Positions 31,586 through 39,939 of a stretch of DNA of 64,000 nucleotides are shown one piece after another. Each line of letters opens with the position of its first letter. Position 1 is the stretch's first letter. Origin of the DNA: Pseudazoarcus sp963975885. GTDB lineage: Bacteria > Pseudomonadota > Gammaproteobacteria > Burkholderiales > Rhodocyclaceae. A program made the translations under genes and the position numbers. Where the stretch lies: the NCBI GenBank assembly GCA_963975885.1, contig CAXBIS010000006.1, positions 1-64,000 of the forward strand. The letters are read 5' to 3'. The notes under the pieces were generated by a model that saw only the letters and a list, made by a program, of their open reading frames with translations, had not been told where the DNA came from and ran no database searches.

Positions 31586-31944
31586 TTCTCGTCCGGCTTG
31601 AGCGGTTCGATCTTTAGCTGGTCGAGCTTCCACAGCCAGCTGCCGTCGTCCTGGCGGCGAGCGATCTCGGTAGAGATGTTGCCGTTGGGCTGGCGCGAAG
31701 TGGTCATTGCCAGATCGCCGTGGACGATGGGCTTCATCTGGTTTACCGGCGGGAATTCGCGTTTCTTGGCGAGGATGCGGGTATAGAAGGCACGAATCTC
31801 CTCGTGCCCGCTGGCCACCGGTTCGCCGACGGCGAGCACGGCGTCCGCTTCGTACAGTGCGACCAGTCCTTCCACATCGCCGGCGTTGGCGCGTTCGATG
31901 AACAGGCGGGCGAGGTCTTCCGGGTTCTGTGCCTTTTCGGTCAT
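31582..31944 (-). CDS. NTF2-like (SnoaL/DUF4440-type) protein
   Basis: 120 residues. Small cone-fold protein: FIERANAGDVEGLVALYEADAVLA, then HEEIRAFYTRILAKK and a C-terminal strand ending WKLDQLKIE. Such proteins are polyketide cyclase/isomerase-like enzymes or simple binding proteins; nothing here fixes a reaction. GGAGGAAC lies just before the ATG. Tail to tail with ybbA, sharing CTAG for both stops. Confidence 0.75.
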   Translation of the reverse strand: MTEKAQNPEDLARLFIERANAGDVEGLVALYEADAVLAVGEPVASGHEEIRAFYTRILAKKREFPPVNQMKPIVHGDLAMTTSRQPNGNISTEIARRQDDGSWLWKLDQLKIEPLKPDEN

Positions 31945-32058
31945 TGTTCCTCCTTGTTCGATGGGGCGTGCTCCGATGATAGGCGCTGTGATCTCCGTTG
32001 GGTGTCAGCAGGGCGAAGGGGCGCGGACTTTCGCGACGCGAACACGCCGACGCTCGCC

Positions 32059-34098
32059 TCAATGCTGCAGCAGCCGCTTCATCCATTCCAGCAAGACCGT
32101 TGGCAGCAGCCGGGGTTCGGGCAGCAATGCGTATCGATGCGCGCCGAAGACGCGCGGCAGGTAGTTCGCCGCCTGACGGTCGATGGTCAGGCAGAACGGG
32201 TAGATGCCCTGCAGCGTGGCCTCGGTGACGGCCTGGCGCATGTCTTCGACGCCGTAGCGGCCCTCGTACTCGTCGTTGTCGTTGGGTTTGCCGTCGGAGA
32301 GCAGCAACAGCAGCCGATGTTCCGCGGGCTGGCGCATCAGTGCAGCCGTGGCATGGCGCAGCGCGGCACCGGCGCGGGTGTAGTGCTCGGGTTCGAGCGC
32401 GCCGATGCGCAGTGCGATGTCGTTGCCGTAGGGCTCGTCGAAGCTCTTGAGTTCGCGCACGGTGACGGTGCCCGGGCCTTCGCCGGAGAAGGCCTGGATC
32501 GCGAAGGGCTCGGCCAGGCCGTCGAGCGCGATGGACACGAGCAGCAGGGCTTCGCGTTCGACGTCGATGATGCGACGATTGCCCGCGATCCAGCCGTCGG
32601 TCGAGCCGCTGACGTCGATCAGCAACATGATCGCCATGCTGCGCCGGGCCGGGCGCCGGGTCTGGTAGAGCGCGTCGCTGCGGGGCAAGCCGGCGCAATA
32701 GTCGGCGTGATTCTCGAGATAGGCTTCGAGGTCGATCTCGTCGCCGTCCAGGCGCCGGCGCAGCACCACCGGTTCGGCGCGCAGCATCTCGAAGCGCCGG
32801 CGGATGTCTCCGAGCATGGATCGGTAATCAGTCAGCGTGGCGTCCACCCACTGCTGCAACCCGGACTGCGCCGGCAGCGGCCATACGGTCGCGCCGGGCG
32901 AGCGATAGGCGCCCTCGCGGTAGTTCCACTCCGGGTAGGAAATGCCCGACTTGCGCTCGATGTGTGCCTTTGGGGCTGCGCGCGCGCGCGCCTCGGGTGG
33001 GTCGTCGGAGAGCAGGATTTCCCTGGCCCGTCCCGGCGTCGAAACCAGGCGCGCGTTGGGCAGTTCGGACAGCAGCTCGCCGAACTCGGCGGCACTGGTG
33101 TCCTCGTCGCGGTCGAGCGGGCGCTGCAAGCCCATCGGGTCTTCGGCGTGTTCGTGCGGGTGGTCGGGCTGCACCATCCACGGGCCGGGTGTCTGGTCGT
33201 CGTCCTCGTCGTCTTCCGGCTCGCGGATCTCCGGTCGCCGGTCTAGGCGGCTGCTTCTGGGAGCGCTGTGCGGCTGCGTATCGTCCTCTTCCGCCGCGGT
33301 TTCGAGGGCGGAGACGGGAACTGCGGATGCCTGTCGGAAATCGCCGGTCCAGTGGTCCTTGAGCAACGGCGACGCACCCAGTGCATTCGGGTTTGCGGGG
33401 TCGGGAGAGAGGCGCCTTGCGATCTCGGCTGCGATTTCCAGCGCCATCGACGGCGACTCCGGCATCGGCAGATCGCGGCGGGGCGCACCGCATTCCGCAG
33501 AGAGCGCATGGCGCAGAAAACGCTCCAGCGGCCTGCGCGTCTCGTGGAAGGCGTCGATCGCTGGGCGCGCGGCAAGCGCGTGGCGGCGTGCATGACTCAG
33601 TGCGTCGGCGATGCCCGGCAGCATCTCCAGCAGGGCTTCATCCGCGGCCAGTGCCTCCAGAATCAGGAATACCTCGCGCTGCACGGGAGGCAGGCGGGCG
33701 TCGATCAGCGCGACGCTGCCGCGTGTGGCGCGCATGGCCTGCTGCAGGGCGATGAGGCGATACCAGGCCGACGCCTGTGCGATGTCAGGCGTGCCGGCGT
33801 GGCGTGGCAGCCAGATGCTGTTGCCGTCGGTGCTCGGCACGGCAGCGCGCTGGACGGGCTGCAATTCGCGTCGAAACATCCGGGACAACAGGGTCTGACG
33901 AGGCGGAGGCTGGGCGACCCGCAACGGGAAGCGGGTCGCGAACAAGGCGGTGACGATCAGATCGAGGCGCGGGGCGACGTCGGCGAGGGTGACGAGTGCG
34001 GGCCCGGGCGGTGGCGGGCGGTGTCGGCGCCACAGGTCACGTGCGAAGATCGTGGCGTGACGGGCGACATCGGTGATGACGTCTTCGGCTTCCGCCAT
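32059..34098 (-). CDS. norD: Nitric oxide reductase activation protein NorD
   Basis: 679 residues. Needed with the AAA+ protein NorQ for maturation of NorCB, probably for loading the non-heme iron. The C-terminal von Willebrand A domain has the MIDAS motif DVSGST near residue 500, with LLLLSDGKPND further on. The middle (about 270-340) is acidic and low-complexity (EPEDDEDDDQ). Last gene of the nor operon, 5 bases after norQ. Confidence 0.94.
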   Translation of the reverse strand: MAEAEDVITDVARHATIFARDLWRRHRPPPPGPALVTLADVAPRLDLIVTALFATRFPLRVAQPPPRQTLLSRMFRRELQPVQRAAVPSTDGNSIWLPRHAGTPDIAQASAWYRLIALQQAMRATRGSVALIDARLPPVQREVFLILEALAADEALLEMLPGIADALSHARRHALAARPAIDAFHETRRPLERFLRHALSAECGAPRRDLPMPESPSMALEIAAEIARRLSPDPANPNALGASPLLKDHWTGDFRQASAVPVSALETAAEEDDTQPHSAPRSSRLDRRPEIREPEDDEDDDQTPGPWMVQPDHPHEHAEDPMGLQRPLDRDEDTSAAEFGELLSELPNARLVSTPGRAREILLSDDPPEARARAAPKAHIERKSGISYPEWNYREGAYRSPGATVWPLPAQSGLQQWVDATLTDYRSMLGDIRRRFEMLRAEPVVLRRRLDGDEIDLEAYLENHADYCAGLPRSDALYQTRRPARRSMAIMLLIDVSGSTDGWIAGNRRIIDVEREALLLVSIALDGLAEPFAIQAFSGEGPGTVTVRELKSFDEPYGNDIALRIGALEPEHYTRAGAALRHATAALMRQPAEHRLLLLLSDGKPNDNDEYEGRYGVEDMRQAVTEATLQGIYPFCLTIDRQAANYLPRVFGAHRYALLPEPRLLPTVLLEWMKRLLQH

Positions 34099-34103
34099 GA
34101 TGG

Positions 34104-34919
34104 CTACACGAAGGTTGCATCGACGATGTCGCGCATCGCGTCCACCAGGGTGGCATCGTCCGACAAGGGCGATACCACCGCGGCGTAGCAGGCTTCGCGG
34201 GCGGGGATGCCGCCGGCGATCAGGCTTGCCGTGGCGACGAGCAAGCGCGTGCTGGGCACTTCGGCCAGTCCGTGATCGCGCAGGCCGCGCAGACGCCCGG
34301 CAAGCGCCACCAGGGCGTTGGCGGTGGCCGGTTCGGCGCCGCTTTCGCGGCGCACGATCTCGGCTTCACGCTCCTCGGACGGGAAGTCCAGATCCATGGC
34401 GACGAAGCGCTGTCGGGTGCTCGGCTTGAGATCCTTCATCATGCGCTGGTAACCCGGATTGTAGGAGATCACGAGCTGGAAGCCGGGCGCGGCCGAGAGC
34501 ACCTCGCCGGTCTTGTCCACCGGCAGGAAGCGACGGTAATCGGTCAGCGAGTGCAGCACCACGATGGTGTCCTGTCGCGCCTCGACGACCTCATCCAGAT
34601 AGCAGATGGCGCCTTCGCGCATGGCACGCGTGAGCGGGCCGTCCTGCCAGACGGTGTCGTCGTTGCGGATCAGGAAGCGGCCGATCAGGTCGCTGGCGGT
34701 GAGGTCTTCATGGCACGGCACGGTCACCAGCGGGCGGCCCAGCTTCCAGGCCATGTGCTCGACAAAGCGCGTCTTGCCGCAGCCGGTGGGCCCTTTGAGC
34801 ATGACCGCCAGCTTGCGCAGATGGGCCTGCTCGAAGATCGTCACCTCGTTGCCGGATGCGAGGTAGTAGGGCTCCTCGGTGTCGAGGTGCCGCTGCGCAT
34901 AGTGATCGGGTCCACCCAT
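34104..34919 (-). CDS. norQ: Nitric oxide reductase AAA+ activation protein NorQ
   Basis: 271 residues, MoxR-family ATPase. Walker A GPTGCGKT near residue 43 and Walker B CYLDEVVEA are clear; the arginine-finger region PSTRQRFVAMD is present. AAGGAG precedes the ATG at 34919. NorQ works with the VWA protein NorD as an inserter complex that activates NOR. Lies between norB (14 bases) and norD. Confidence 0.95.
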   Translation of the reverse strand: MGGPDHYAQRHLDTEEPYYLASGNEVTIFEQAHLRKLAVMLKGPTGCGKTRFVEHMAWKLGRPLVTVPCHEDLTASDLIGRFLIRNDDTVWQDGPLTRAMREGAICYLDEVVEARQDTIVVLHSLTDYRRFLPVDKTGEVLSAAPGFQLVISYNPGYQRMMKDLKPSTRQRFVAMDLDFPSEEREAEIVRRESGAEPATANALVALAGRLRGLRDHGLAEVPSTRLLVATASLIAGGIPAREACYAAVVSPLSDDATLVDAMRDIVDATFV

Positions 34920-34933
34920 CTTCGCAAGGCTCC

Positions 34934-36313
34934 TTATTTTGCGCCGCTGCCGGCAGCGGTCTCTTCCAGGGGCGTGGATTCCGTCTCTGAATTTGGTTCT
35001 AGGCGCGGCGGATAGCGGAAAAAGTCGTAGATGAAGAGACCCACGCCGGTGACGAAAACGGATGCGGTGGCGATCAGCATCAGGAAATGCACCTGGATCT
35101 TGAGCTGCGCATCGAGATAGCCCATGCCCATCACGCGTTCCAGATAGACCTGTCCGATGCCGGCGGTGGCGAACGAGAGCGTCATGCCGAACATGCCCGC
35201 GAGTTGCATCCAGAAGGCCCAGTAGCCGATGCTGCTGCCCGCTTCCGGTCGGCCCTTCGTCAGATAGGGAAGGGCATAGGTGATCATCGCCAGCACGATC
35301 ATCACGTAGGCGCCGTAAAAGGCCGCGTGACCGTGCATGGCGGTGATCAGTGTGCCGTGGGTCCATTTGTTGATGTCCGGCCAGGTGTGGGCCAGCCCCA
35401 GCAGGCCGGCGCCGAACAGCGTGAACACGGCGCTGCCCACCGCCCAGTGCAGGGCCAGCGCATTCGGGTGTGAAAGCCCCGAGCGGCGGATTGCGCCGTA
35501 CGCGTAGATCGCCATGCCCACCAGCGCGACCGGTTCGAGCGCGCTGAACAGTCCGCCGATGGGCAGCCAGTAGGTCGGCACGCCGACCCAGTAGTAATGG
35601 TGCGCGGTGCCCAGAATGCCGGCGATGAACACCAGGCCGACGATGACGTACAGCCACTTCTCCATGACCTCGCGGTCCGCGCCCGACAGGCGGATCAGCA
35701 GGTAGGCGAGGAACGAACCCATGATCATCATCCACACGCCTTCCACCCACAGGTGGATGGTCCACCAGCGGTAGTAGATCGACACCGTGTAGTTTTCGTA
35801 GTGCAGCAGCGCGGGCAGGAACAGCACGGCCGAGCTGACCAGACCGAGTACCAGTACGCCTTCGGTGGTGGTGAATCGGCCGGACTTCCTGATCGTCATG
35901 CCGATGTTGTAGAGGAAGATCAGCATGCAGATGACGATCACGATCTTGTGCGGAAGCGGTTGCTCCAGCAGTTTGTTGCCCGTGCCGTAGCGGAACAGAT
36001 AGCCGACGACTGCGGTGACGCCCATCACCACCCACAGGATCAACTGGATGAACGCGAGTTTCACGCTGTGCAATTCCGCGCGGGACTCCTCCGGCACGAT
36101 CCAGTAGGTGGCCCCCATGAAGCCGGTCAGCACCCACACGATCAGCAGGTTGGTGTGAATCACCTTGGTGACGTCGAACGGCAGGATGTAGAGCAGCGGG
36201 TCCGGTCCGAGATACTTTGCGGCCGAGAGCAGCCCGAAGACCATCTGTAGCCCGAACAACGCCATCGCCACCGCAAAATACCAATAGGCTACCGACTGGG
36301 ATTTATATCGCAT
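34934..36313 (-). CDS. norB: Nitric oxide reductase large subunit NorB, variant
   Basis: 459 residues with twelve predicted membrane helices. Aligns with Pseudomonas cNOR with a constant 20-residue offset over the core: low-spin heme ligands H53 and H329, heme b3 ligand H327, FeB ligands H187, H238 and H239, and Glu191 and Glu260 are all present. The Glu four residues after Glu191 (E215 in P. aeruginosa, VWELIMG) is Met195 here (VWMMIMG). It reduces 2 NO to N2O at the heme b3/FeB centre in the inner membrane. Follows norC by 48 bases; GGAGAAC precedes the ATG. Confidence 0.95.
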   Translation of the reverse strand: MRYKSQSVAYWYFAVAMALFGLQMVFGLLSAAKYLGPDPLLYILPFDVTKVIHTNLLIVWVLTGFMGATYWIVPEESRAELHSVKLAFIQLILWVVMGVTAVVGYLFRYGTGNKLLEQPLPHKIVIVICMLIFLYNIGMTIRKSGRFTTTEGVLVLGLVSSAVLFLPALLHYENYTVSIYYRWWTIHLWVEGVWMMIMGSFLAYLLIRLSGADREVMEKWLYVIVGLVFIAGILGTAHHYYWVGVPTYWLPIGGLFSALEPVALVGMAIYAYGAIRRSGLSHPNALALHWAVGSAVFTLFGAGLLGLAHTWPDINKWTHGTLITAMHGHAAFYGAYVMIVLAMITYALPYLTKGRPEAGSSIGYWAFWMQLAGMFGMTLSFATAGIGQVYLERVMGMGYLDAQLKIQVHFLMLIATASVFVTGVGLFIYDFFRYPPRLEPNSETESTPLEETAAGSGAK

Positions 36314-36361
36314 TACCGTTCTCCATCGACTTCGCGTTGCACGCCGGCTTTCGCAGCGCGC

Positions 36362-37189
36362 TCATTTCAACGACATCAGGTAGGCCACGAGCTGTTCCGT
36401 CTGCTCTTCGGACAGACTGTCGCCGTAGGTGTTGGGCATGAACGAGACGCCGTCCGCCGAAAAGCGCTCGCCCGGTACGACGTGTGCGCTCGGAGCGAGA
36501 ATGGATTCGCGGATGTAGCCCTCGGCGTCGGTCGCCTCGCCGCCGTATTCCGGCGATGCGAGCGTCTCCACTGCCCGTGCGGCCAGGCCGGCCATGGTCG
36601 GTCCGGCCAGCTCGACGCCGGGGGAAGTCGAGTGACAGGCGCTGCACGACGGTGTTACCGACTGGAACAGCACCTCGCCGAGCGCGATGGGGTCGTCGGA
36701 TGCGTCGGCGGTGACGCTGGCCGGTTCGGATCGAACACCGGACAACCCGAGGCCGCCGCTGCCGGTGACCAGGATCGGACGCGGCGGCCAGTCCTGGTTG
36801 TCGACCTTGCTCACCCAGTCGAGGAAGGCGATGAGGTCGTCGATCTCCTGGTCGCTCAAATCCTGTTTGGGCATCAACCGGCGATGCTTCTGTTCGTCAT
36901 AGAAATTCGACGGATCGCGGATGAAGGCCTTGAGGTAGGCCTCGCCGCGGTGCTGCGTTATCTTGGTCAGGTCCGGCGCGTAGTAGGCACCTTCGCCGAA
37001 TAGCGTATGACAGTTGATGCAGTTGTACTTGTGCCACACATCCTTTCCGCTCGTGACCTGGGGCGTGATGGTCTCGGCGTTGGTCAGGGTGGGAAACTGG
37101 CGGTGGCTGTCGACCGTCAGGATCAGGAAGATCAATGCGGAAATCGCAGTCGACGCAAGGGCGAAGATCCGGGCTTGTCGTTTATTCAT
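36362..37189 (-). CDS. norC: Diheme NorC: nitric oxide reductase cytochrome c subunit with extra cytochrome c domain
   Basis: 275 residues, nearly twice the usual NorC (about 150). The N-terminal half is a normal NorC: one membrane anchor (about 8-26), heme site CINCH (57-61), and Met ligand in RRLMPKQ near 106. After a Gly/Ser/Ala linker (about 140-165) comes a second class I cytochrome c domain with CSACH (182-186) and a likely Met ligand in SFMPNTYG near 251. The extra heme could lengthen the electron path from a periplasmic donor. Upstream lies a 39-codon membrane protein gene. Confidence 0.93.
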   Translation of the reverse strand: MNKRQARIFALASTAISALIFLILTVDSHRQFPTLTNAETITPQVTSGKDVWHKYNCINCHTLFGEGAYYAPDLTKITQHRGEAYLKAFIRDPSNFYDEQKHRRLMPKQDLSDQEIDDLIAFLDWVSKVDNQDWPPRPILVTGSGGLGLSGVRSEPASVTADASDDPIALGEVLFQSVTPSCSACHSTSPGVELAGPTMAGLAARAVETLASPEYGGEATDAEGYIRESILAPSAHVVPGERFSADGVSFMPNTYGDSLSEEQTEQLVAYLMSLK

Positions 37190-37220
37190 GGTTGGGCCTA
37201 TTCATGATTGCGTGTCTGGC

Positions 37221-37340
37221 TCAAACGCCGATGCCGTGCCAGTAGTAGATCGACATGAAGGCGGCGTACGCGATCGAGACAAGCATCAGCAGCAGCACGG
37301 CAAGGCCTAGCTTCCTGATGATTCCGTACAGTTTTTGCAT
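37221..37340 (-). CDS. Small single-helix membrane protein at the head of the nor operon
   Basis: 39 residues, too short for routine gene calling. It starts MQKLYGIIRKLG (positive N-terminus), has one hydrophobic helix (about residues 11-30, LAVLLLMLVSIAYAAF) and ends SIYYWHGIGV. The arrangement resembles the short accessory subunits seen in respiratory oxidases. The stop is 31 bases before norC on the same strand. The ribosome site is weak (GGGTGAAAC before the ATG). I know no named family for it. A coding role is inferred from composition, membrane topology and position. Confidence 0.55.
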   Translation of the reverse strand: MQKLYGIIRKLGLAVLLLMLVSIAYAAFMSIYYWHGIGV

Positions 37341-37551
37341 GTTTCACCCAGTTCAGGAAAAGGGATTCTGGCGGCGGATCAAAAATGCGGGTTTCGACGC
37401 CGCACGCGCAGGCTGGGGACGGCGTAATCACGATGTCATCTTAGACGGCTTTTGCGTACCTTTCTCGCCGGCCGATGCATTGTTCATAACCCAGGCGCAA
37501 CTAAGGCCTAAGCCGCCACTGCCCTTGCTGCAGGACGCTATTGAAGCGGAC

Positions 37552-37557
37552 TATAAT
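37552..37557 (+). promoter_or_regulatory. Perfect -10 hexamer upstream of nsrR
   Basis: A consensus TATAAT, with no good -35 at 16-18 bases; TTGCTG lies 21 bases upstream. A start near 37564 would place the NsrR box at about +6 to +28, a repressing position. The rest of the 346-base gap (37341-37686) shows only an ATCAA half-site at 37378-37382 and no complete FNR box for the nor operon. Confidence 0.5.
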
Positions 37558-37569
37558 CTGCATGTTTTT

Positions 37570-37592
37570 AAGATGCAAATAAAATGAATCTT
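37570..37592. promoter_or_regulatory. NsrR-type operator
   Basis: An 11-1-11 motif: left half AAGATGCAAAT (37570-37580), one base, right half AAATGAATCTT (37582-37592). It matches about 19 of 22 specified positions of the NsrR consensus (AAGATGCATTT and its complement). It sits about 95 bases before the nsrR gene and 230 bases before the divergent nor operon, so it most directly suggests nsrR autoregulation; control of nor is possible. Confidence 0.65.
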
Positions 37593-37686
37593 TTGTTTCG
37601 CTCGTCGGTGGCCGGGGAACCAATCCCCGTCGGTCGCTATCATGCTGTCTTGCGCACTGTCGGCGCTGTCGAAACCGGAAGCCTGA

Positions 37687-38127
37687 ATGCAACTGACTCA
37701 ACACACGGACTACGCCCTGCGCGTTCTCATCTACCTCGGTGAACACACGGATCGCCGGGTCACGATCTCGGAGGTGTCGGCGTACTTCGGCATCTCCCGC
37801 AGCCATTTGACGAAGGTCGTCAATCAGCTGGTGCGCGAAGGCTTCGTGATCGGAACGCGAGGCAAGGGGGGCGGACTGCAGCTTGCGAGGGCTGCTGCGA
37901 CGATCGTCGTCGGCGACGTCGTGCGTTGCATGGAGCGCAATCTGGTGTTGGTAGAATGCTTCGCCGACAAGTCCGACTGCGTGCTCGCCGGTGGCTGCAA
38001 ACTCAAGGTTGCCCTGAAGAGTGCGCTCGAAGCGTTTCTGGAGAGGCTTGATCTGGTGACGCTCGCCGAGTTGCTGGTGCCCGCTCAAGCTTCGCCGCAG
38101 CGTCTGTCCTTTGTTGCACCGTCATAG
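37687..38127 (+). CDS. nsrR: Rrf2-family NO-sensing repressor NsrR
   Basis: 146 residues. The N-terminal winged helix opens MQLTQHTDYALRVLIYL like E. coli NsrR, with GISRSHLTKVVNQL as recognition helix and the RGKGGGLQLA wing. The three Fe-S cluster Cys are CFADKSDCVLAGGC (residues about 97, 104, 110). NsrR represses NO-response genes and lets go when NO attacks the cluster. The gene is divergent from nor and has an NsrR-type box upstream. IscR-type assignment is less likely given the N-terminus and context. Confidence 0.9.
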   Translation: MQLTQHTDYALRVLIYLGEHTDRRVTISEVSAYFGISRSHLTKVVNQLVREGFVIGTRGKGGGLQLARAAATIVVGDVVRCMERNLVLVECFADKSDCVLAGGCKLKVALKSALEAFLERLDLVTLAELLVPAQASPQRLSFVAPS

Positions 38128-38176
38128 ATCTGCCGCCGGAGCATTCGCGAGAGGGCACCCTTGGGATGCCCGCGAG

Positions 38177-38626
38177 TCAGGCCTGCTTGAGTGCCATACC
38201 GGTCCGGTCGCTGACGGAAACCTTGACCGGAATCCCGCTCTTGACGCTCTCCGAGACGGTACAGAAATTCTCGAACTGCGAAAGGATCCGATCCATGTGC
38301 TCGAGCTGCGCGGCTTCCGCGCCCAGCGTGATGTCGACCTGGATCTCGGTGATCCGCAAGCGATTGTTCTCGTTGCGCTCGATCGTGCAGGTGGCGCGGG
38401 TCGTGATGCCTTCGGCATCCTGCTTGAACTTGCCGAGCGCAAAGAACAGGCTGGCCGCGAGGCAGTAGCCGACGCTCGCGGCGATCATCTGTTCGGGCGC
38501 CGGACCTTCGCCATCGCCTATCGGTGGTGGCTCGTCGACGTCTAGCGGGGCGATGGCCTCGCCGAAGTCGATCTCGAAGCGATAGCGGTCGGTCTGGGCG
38601 AGGGTCACGCTCGGTCTGAGGTTCAT
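38177..38626 (-). CDS. OsmC family protein
   Basis: 149 residues. The two peroxidatic-type Cys of the OsmC/Ohr fold are present: one in SVGYCLAASLFF near residue 55 and one in FENFCTVSESV. The family reduces organic hydroperoxides with thiol donors; this subgroup is poorly characterised. Its ATG overlaps the hpnE stop (ATGA), making it the last gene of the hpnC-hpnD-hpnE operon. Association with membrane isoprenoid synthesis is an inference from that coupling. Confidence 0.85.
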   Translation of the reverse strand: MNLRPSVTLAQTDRYRFEIDFGEAIAPLDVDEPPPIGDGEGPAPEQMIAASVGYCLAASLFFALGKFKQDAEGITTRATCTIERNENNRLRITEIQVDITLGAEAAQLEHMDRILSQFENFCTVSESVKSGIPVKVSVSDRTGMALKQA

Positions 38627-39939
38627 CGGGCTTCTCCGTCGCGCGGCGCGGCGAGGATTGCGCGGGCCGCAGCACTGCCCGAGCGTACCGCGGATTCGAG
38701 CGTGGCCGGGTAGGGCGAGTCCAGATAGTCACCGGCCAGCCACAGTCCGGGCATGGTGGTGGCGATGCCGGGGCGGGTGAGTCCCGGCGTGCAGGCGATG
38801 GTCGCGCGTTTCTCGGTGATGGTCATCGACCACAGCGGTTTCGTCAGTTCGCGGGCCAGCGTCGTCGACAGTTGTTCCCGGACCTGCGCTTCGAGTTCTT
38901 CCCGCGACAAGAACTCGTGCGGCCCGTGGGCGCTGATCACGCACGCCAGCAGCCCCGGCTCGCCACCCAGCGCGCCACGGTCGAAGGCCCACTGCGCCGG
39001 GACTCCGGTCAGCCCGATCATCGGCTCGGGCAGGCGTACGCTCTCGTCGAAAGCCAGATACACGGTGACGATGGGCTCGTACTCGAAGGCGTCGATGCGT
39101 TGCGCGAGCGTCTCGCAGCCGGCCGAACGCAGCAGTGTGCCGGCGTGATACGGGGCGGTGGCGATCACGACATGTTCGAAACGACGGTTCGAGAACGAAT
39201 CCCCGCCCAGCGCGAAGCCCAGCGCATCGCGCGTGACACCGGTGATGGTCGTACCGGTATCCAGTCGTCCGCGACGCGTGGCCAGAAAGCGTGCTGCCTG
39301 CACCGGGAACAGCTCGGTCAGGTCCGTGCGCGGGATCAGCAGCTCGCTGTCGGCGGCCGTGCCCATCAGGCTGTCGCGCAGCACATTGGCGAACACGCGC
39401 GCGCTGGCGCGCTCGATCGGCGTGTTCAGGGCGGCCACGCACAGTGGTGCCCAGATCAGTTCGATCAGCCGCGGGGTCTGCGCGGTGTCGTGCAGAAGTG
39501 CAGCGACCGTGGCGTGCGGGTCGATTCGGCTTCCGTATTGCTTTAGATGGCGCATCAGCGCCCGCATCGCGCGTCGGTCGGCCCACGACAGTCCCTTGGC
39601 GCGCAGCAGGCCGACGGCCAGGTGCAGCGGGGCAGGCAGGCGTGCGGCACGCAGTTCCAGCGTGCCCGGCGTGACCAGCGTCAGCGGTCGACGTTCGAGG
39701 ACCTTTGGCGACTGGCCTACGGCGCGCAGCAGACGCGCCAGTTCGGTGTAGGCGCCGATCAGGATGTGTTGCCCGTTGTCGACGCGATGGCCGTCCTTGA
39801 CGACCACGCGTGCGCGCCCGCCGAGCGTGTGCGAGCGCTCGAACAGCGTCACCTGAGCGCCGCCACGCGTTAGATCCACCGCGCAGGCCAGGCCCGCGTA
39901 GCCCCCGCCGATGACCGCGACGCGCAGCGCCTCAGCCAT
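38623..39939 (-). CDS. hpnE: Hydroxysqualene dehydroxylase HpnE
   Basis: 438 residues. FAD amine-oxidase-like fold, with VAVIGGGYAGLACAVDL at the N-terminus and GGRARVVVKDGHRVDNGQH after it; the C-terminal FAD segment is LWLAGDYLDSPYPATLESAV. Third enzyme of the three-step bacterial squalene route, reducing hydroxysqualene to squalene. The ATG at 39939 is chosen because it gives the dinucleotide fold directly; a longer reading is Arg-rich. Overlaps hpnD by 8 bases. Confidence 0.93.
   Translation of the reverse strand: MAEALRVAVIGGGYAGLACAVDLTRGGAQVTLFERSHTLGGRARVVVKDGHRVDNGQHILIGAYTELARLLRAVGQSPKVLERRPLTLVTPGTLELRAARLPAPLHLAVGLLRAKGLSWADRRAMRALMRHLKQYGSRIDPHATVAALLHDTAQTPRLIELIWAPLCVAALNTPIERASARVFANVLRDSLMGTAADSELLIPRTDLTELFPVQAARFLATRRGRLDTGTTITGVTRDALGFALGGDSFSNRRFEHVVIATAPYHAGTLLRSAGCETLAQRIDAFEYEPIVTVYLAFDESVRLPEPMIGLTGVPAQWAFDRGALGGEPGLLACVISAHGPHEFLSREELEAQVREQLSTTLARELTKPLWSMTITEKRATIACTPGLTRPGIATTMPGLWLAGDYLDSPYPATLESAVRSGSAAARAILAAPRDGEAR

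Noticed and set aside
34104..36284. A 726-codon frame covering norQ and an alternate frame of norB
   Set aside because: Only its norQ part (from 34919) resembles a protein family. The upstream part overlaps norB in the wrong frame and is His/Arg-rich with no family features.
37378..37382. ATCAA as a possible FNR/Dnr half-site for the nor operon
   Set aside because: The partner half does not match TTGAT; the dyad is missing, so it was not called as a regulatory site.
37198..37431. A 77-codon minus-strand frame upstream of norC
   Set aside because: It is Arg/Cys/Ala-rich with no membrane helix or family pattern. The overlapping 39-codon frame (37221-37340) is a much better protein.
38153..38171. 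Hairpin GGGCA/TGCCC between nsrR and osmC as a terminator
   Set aside because: The stem is short and interrupted and neither strand has a U-tract.
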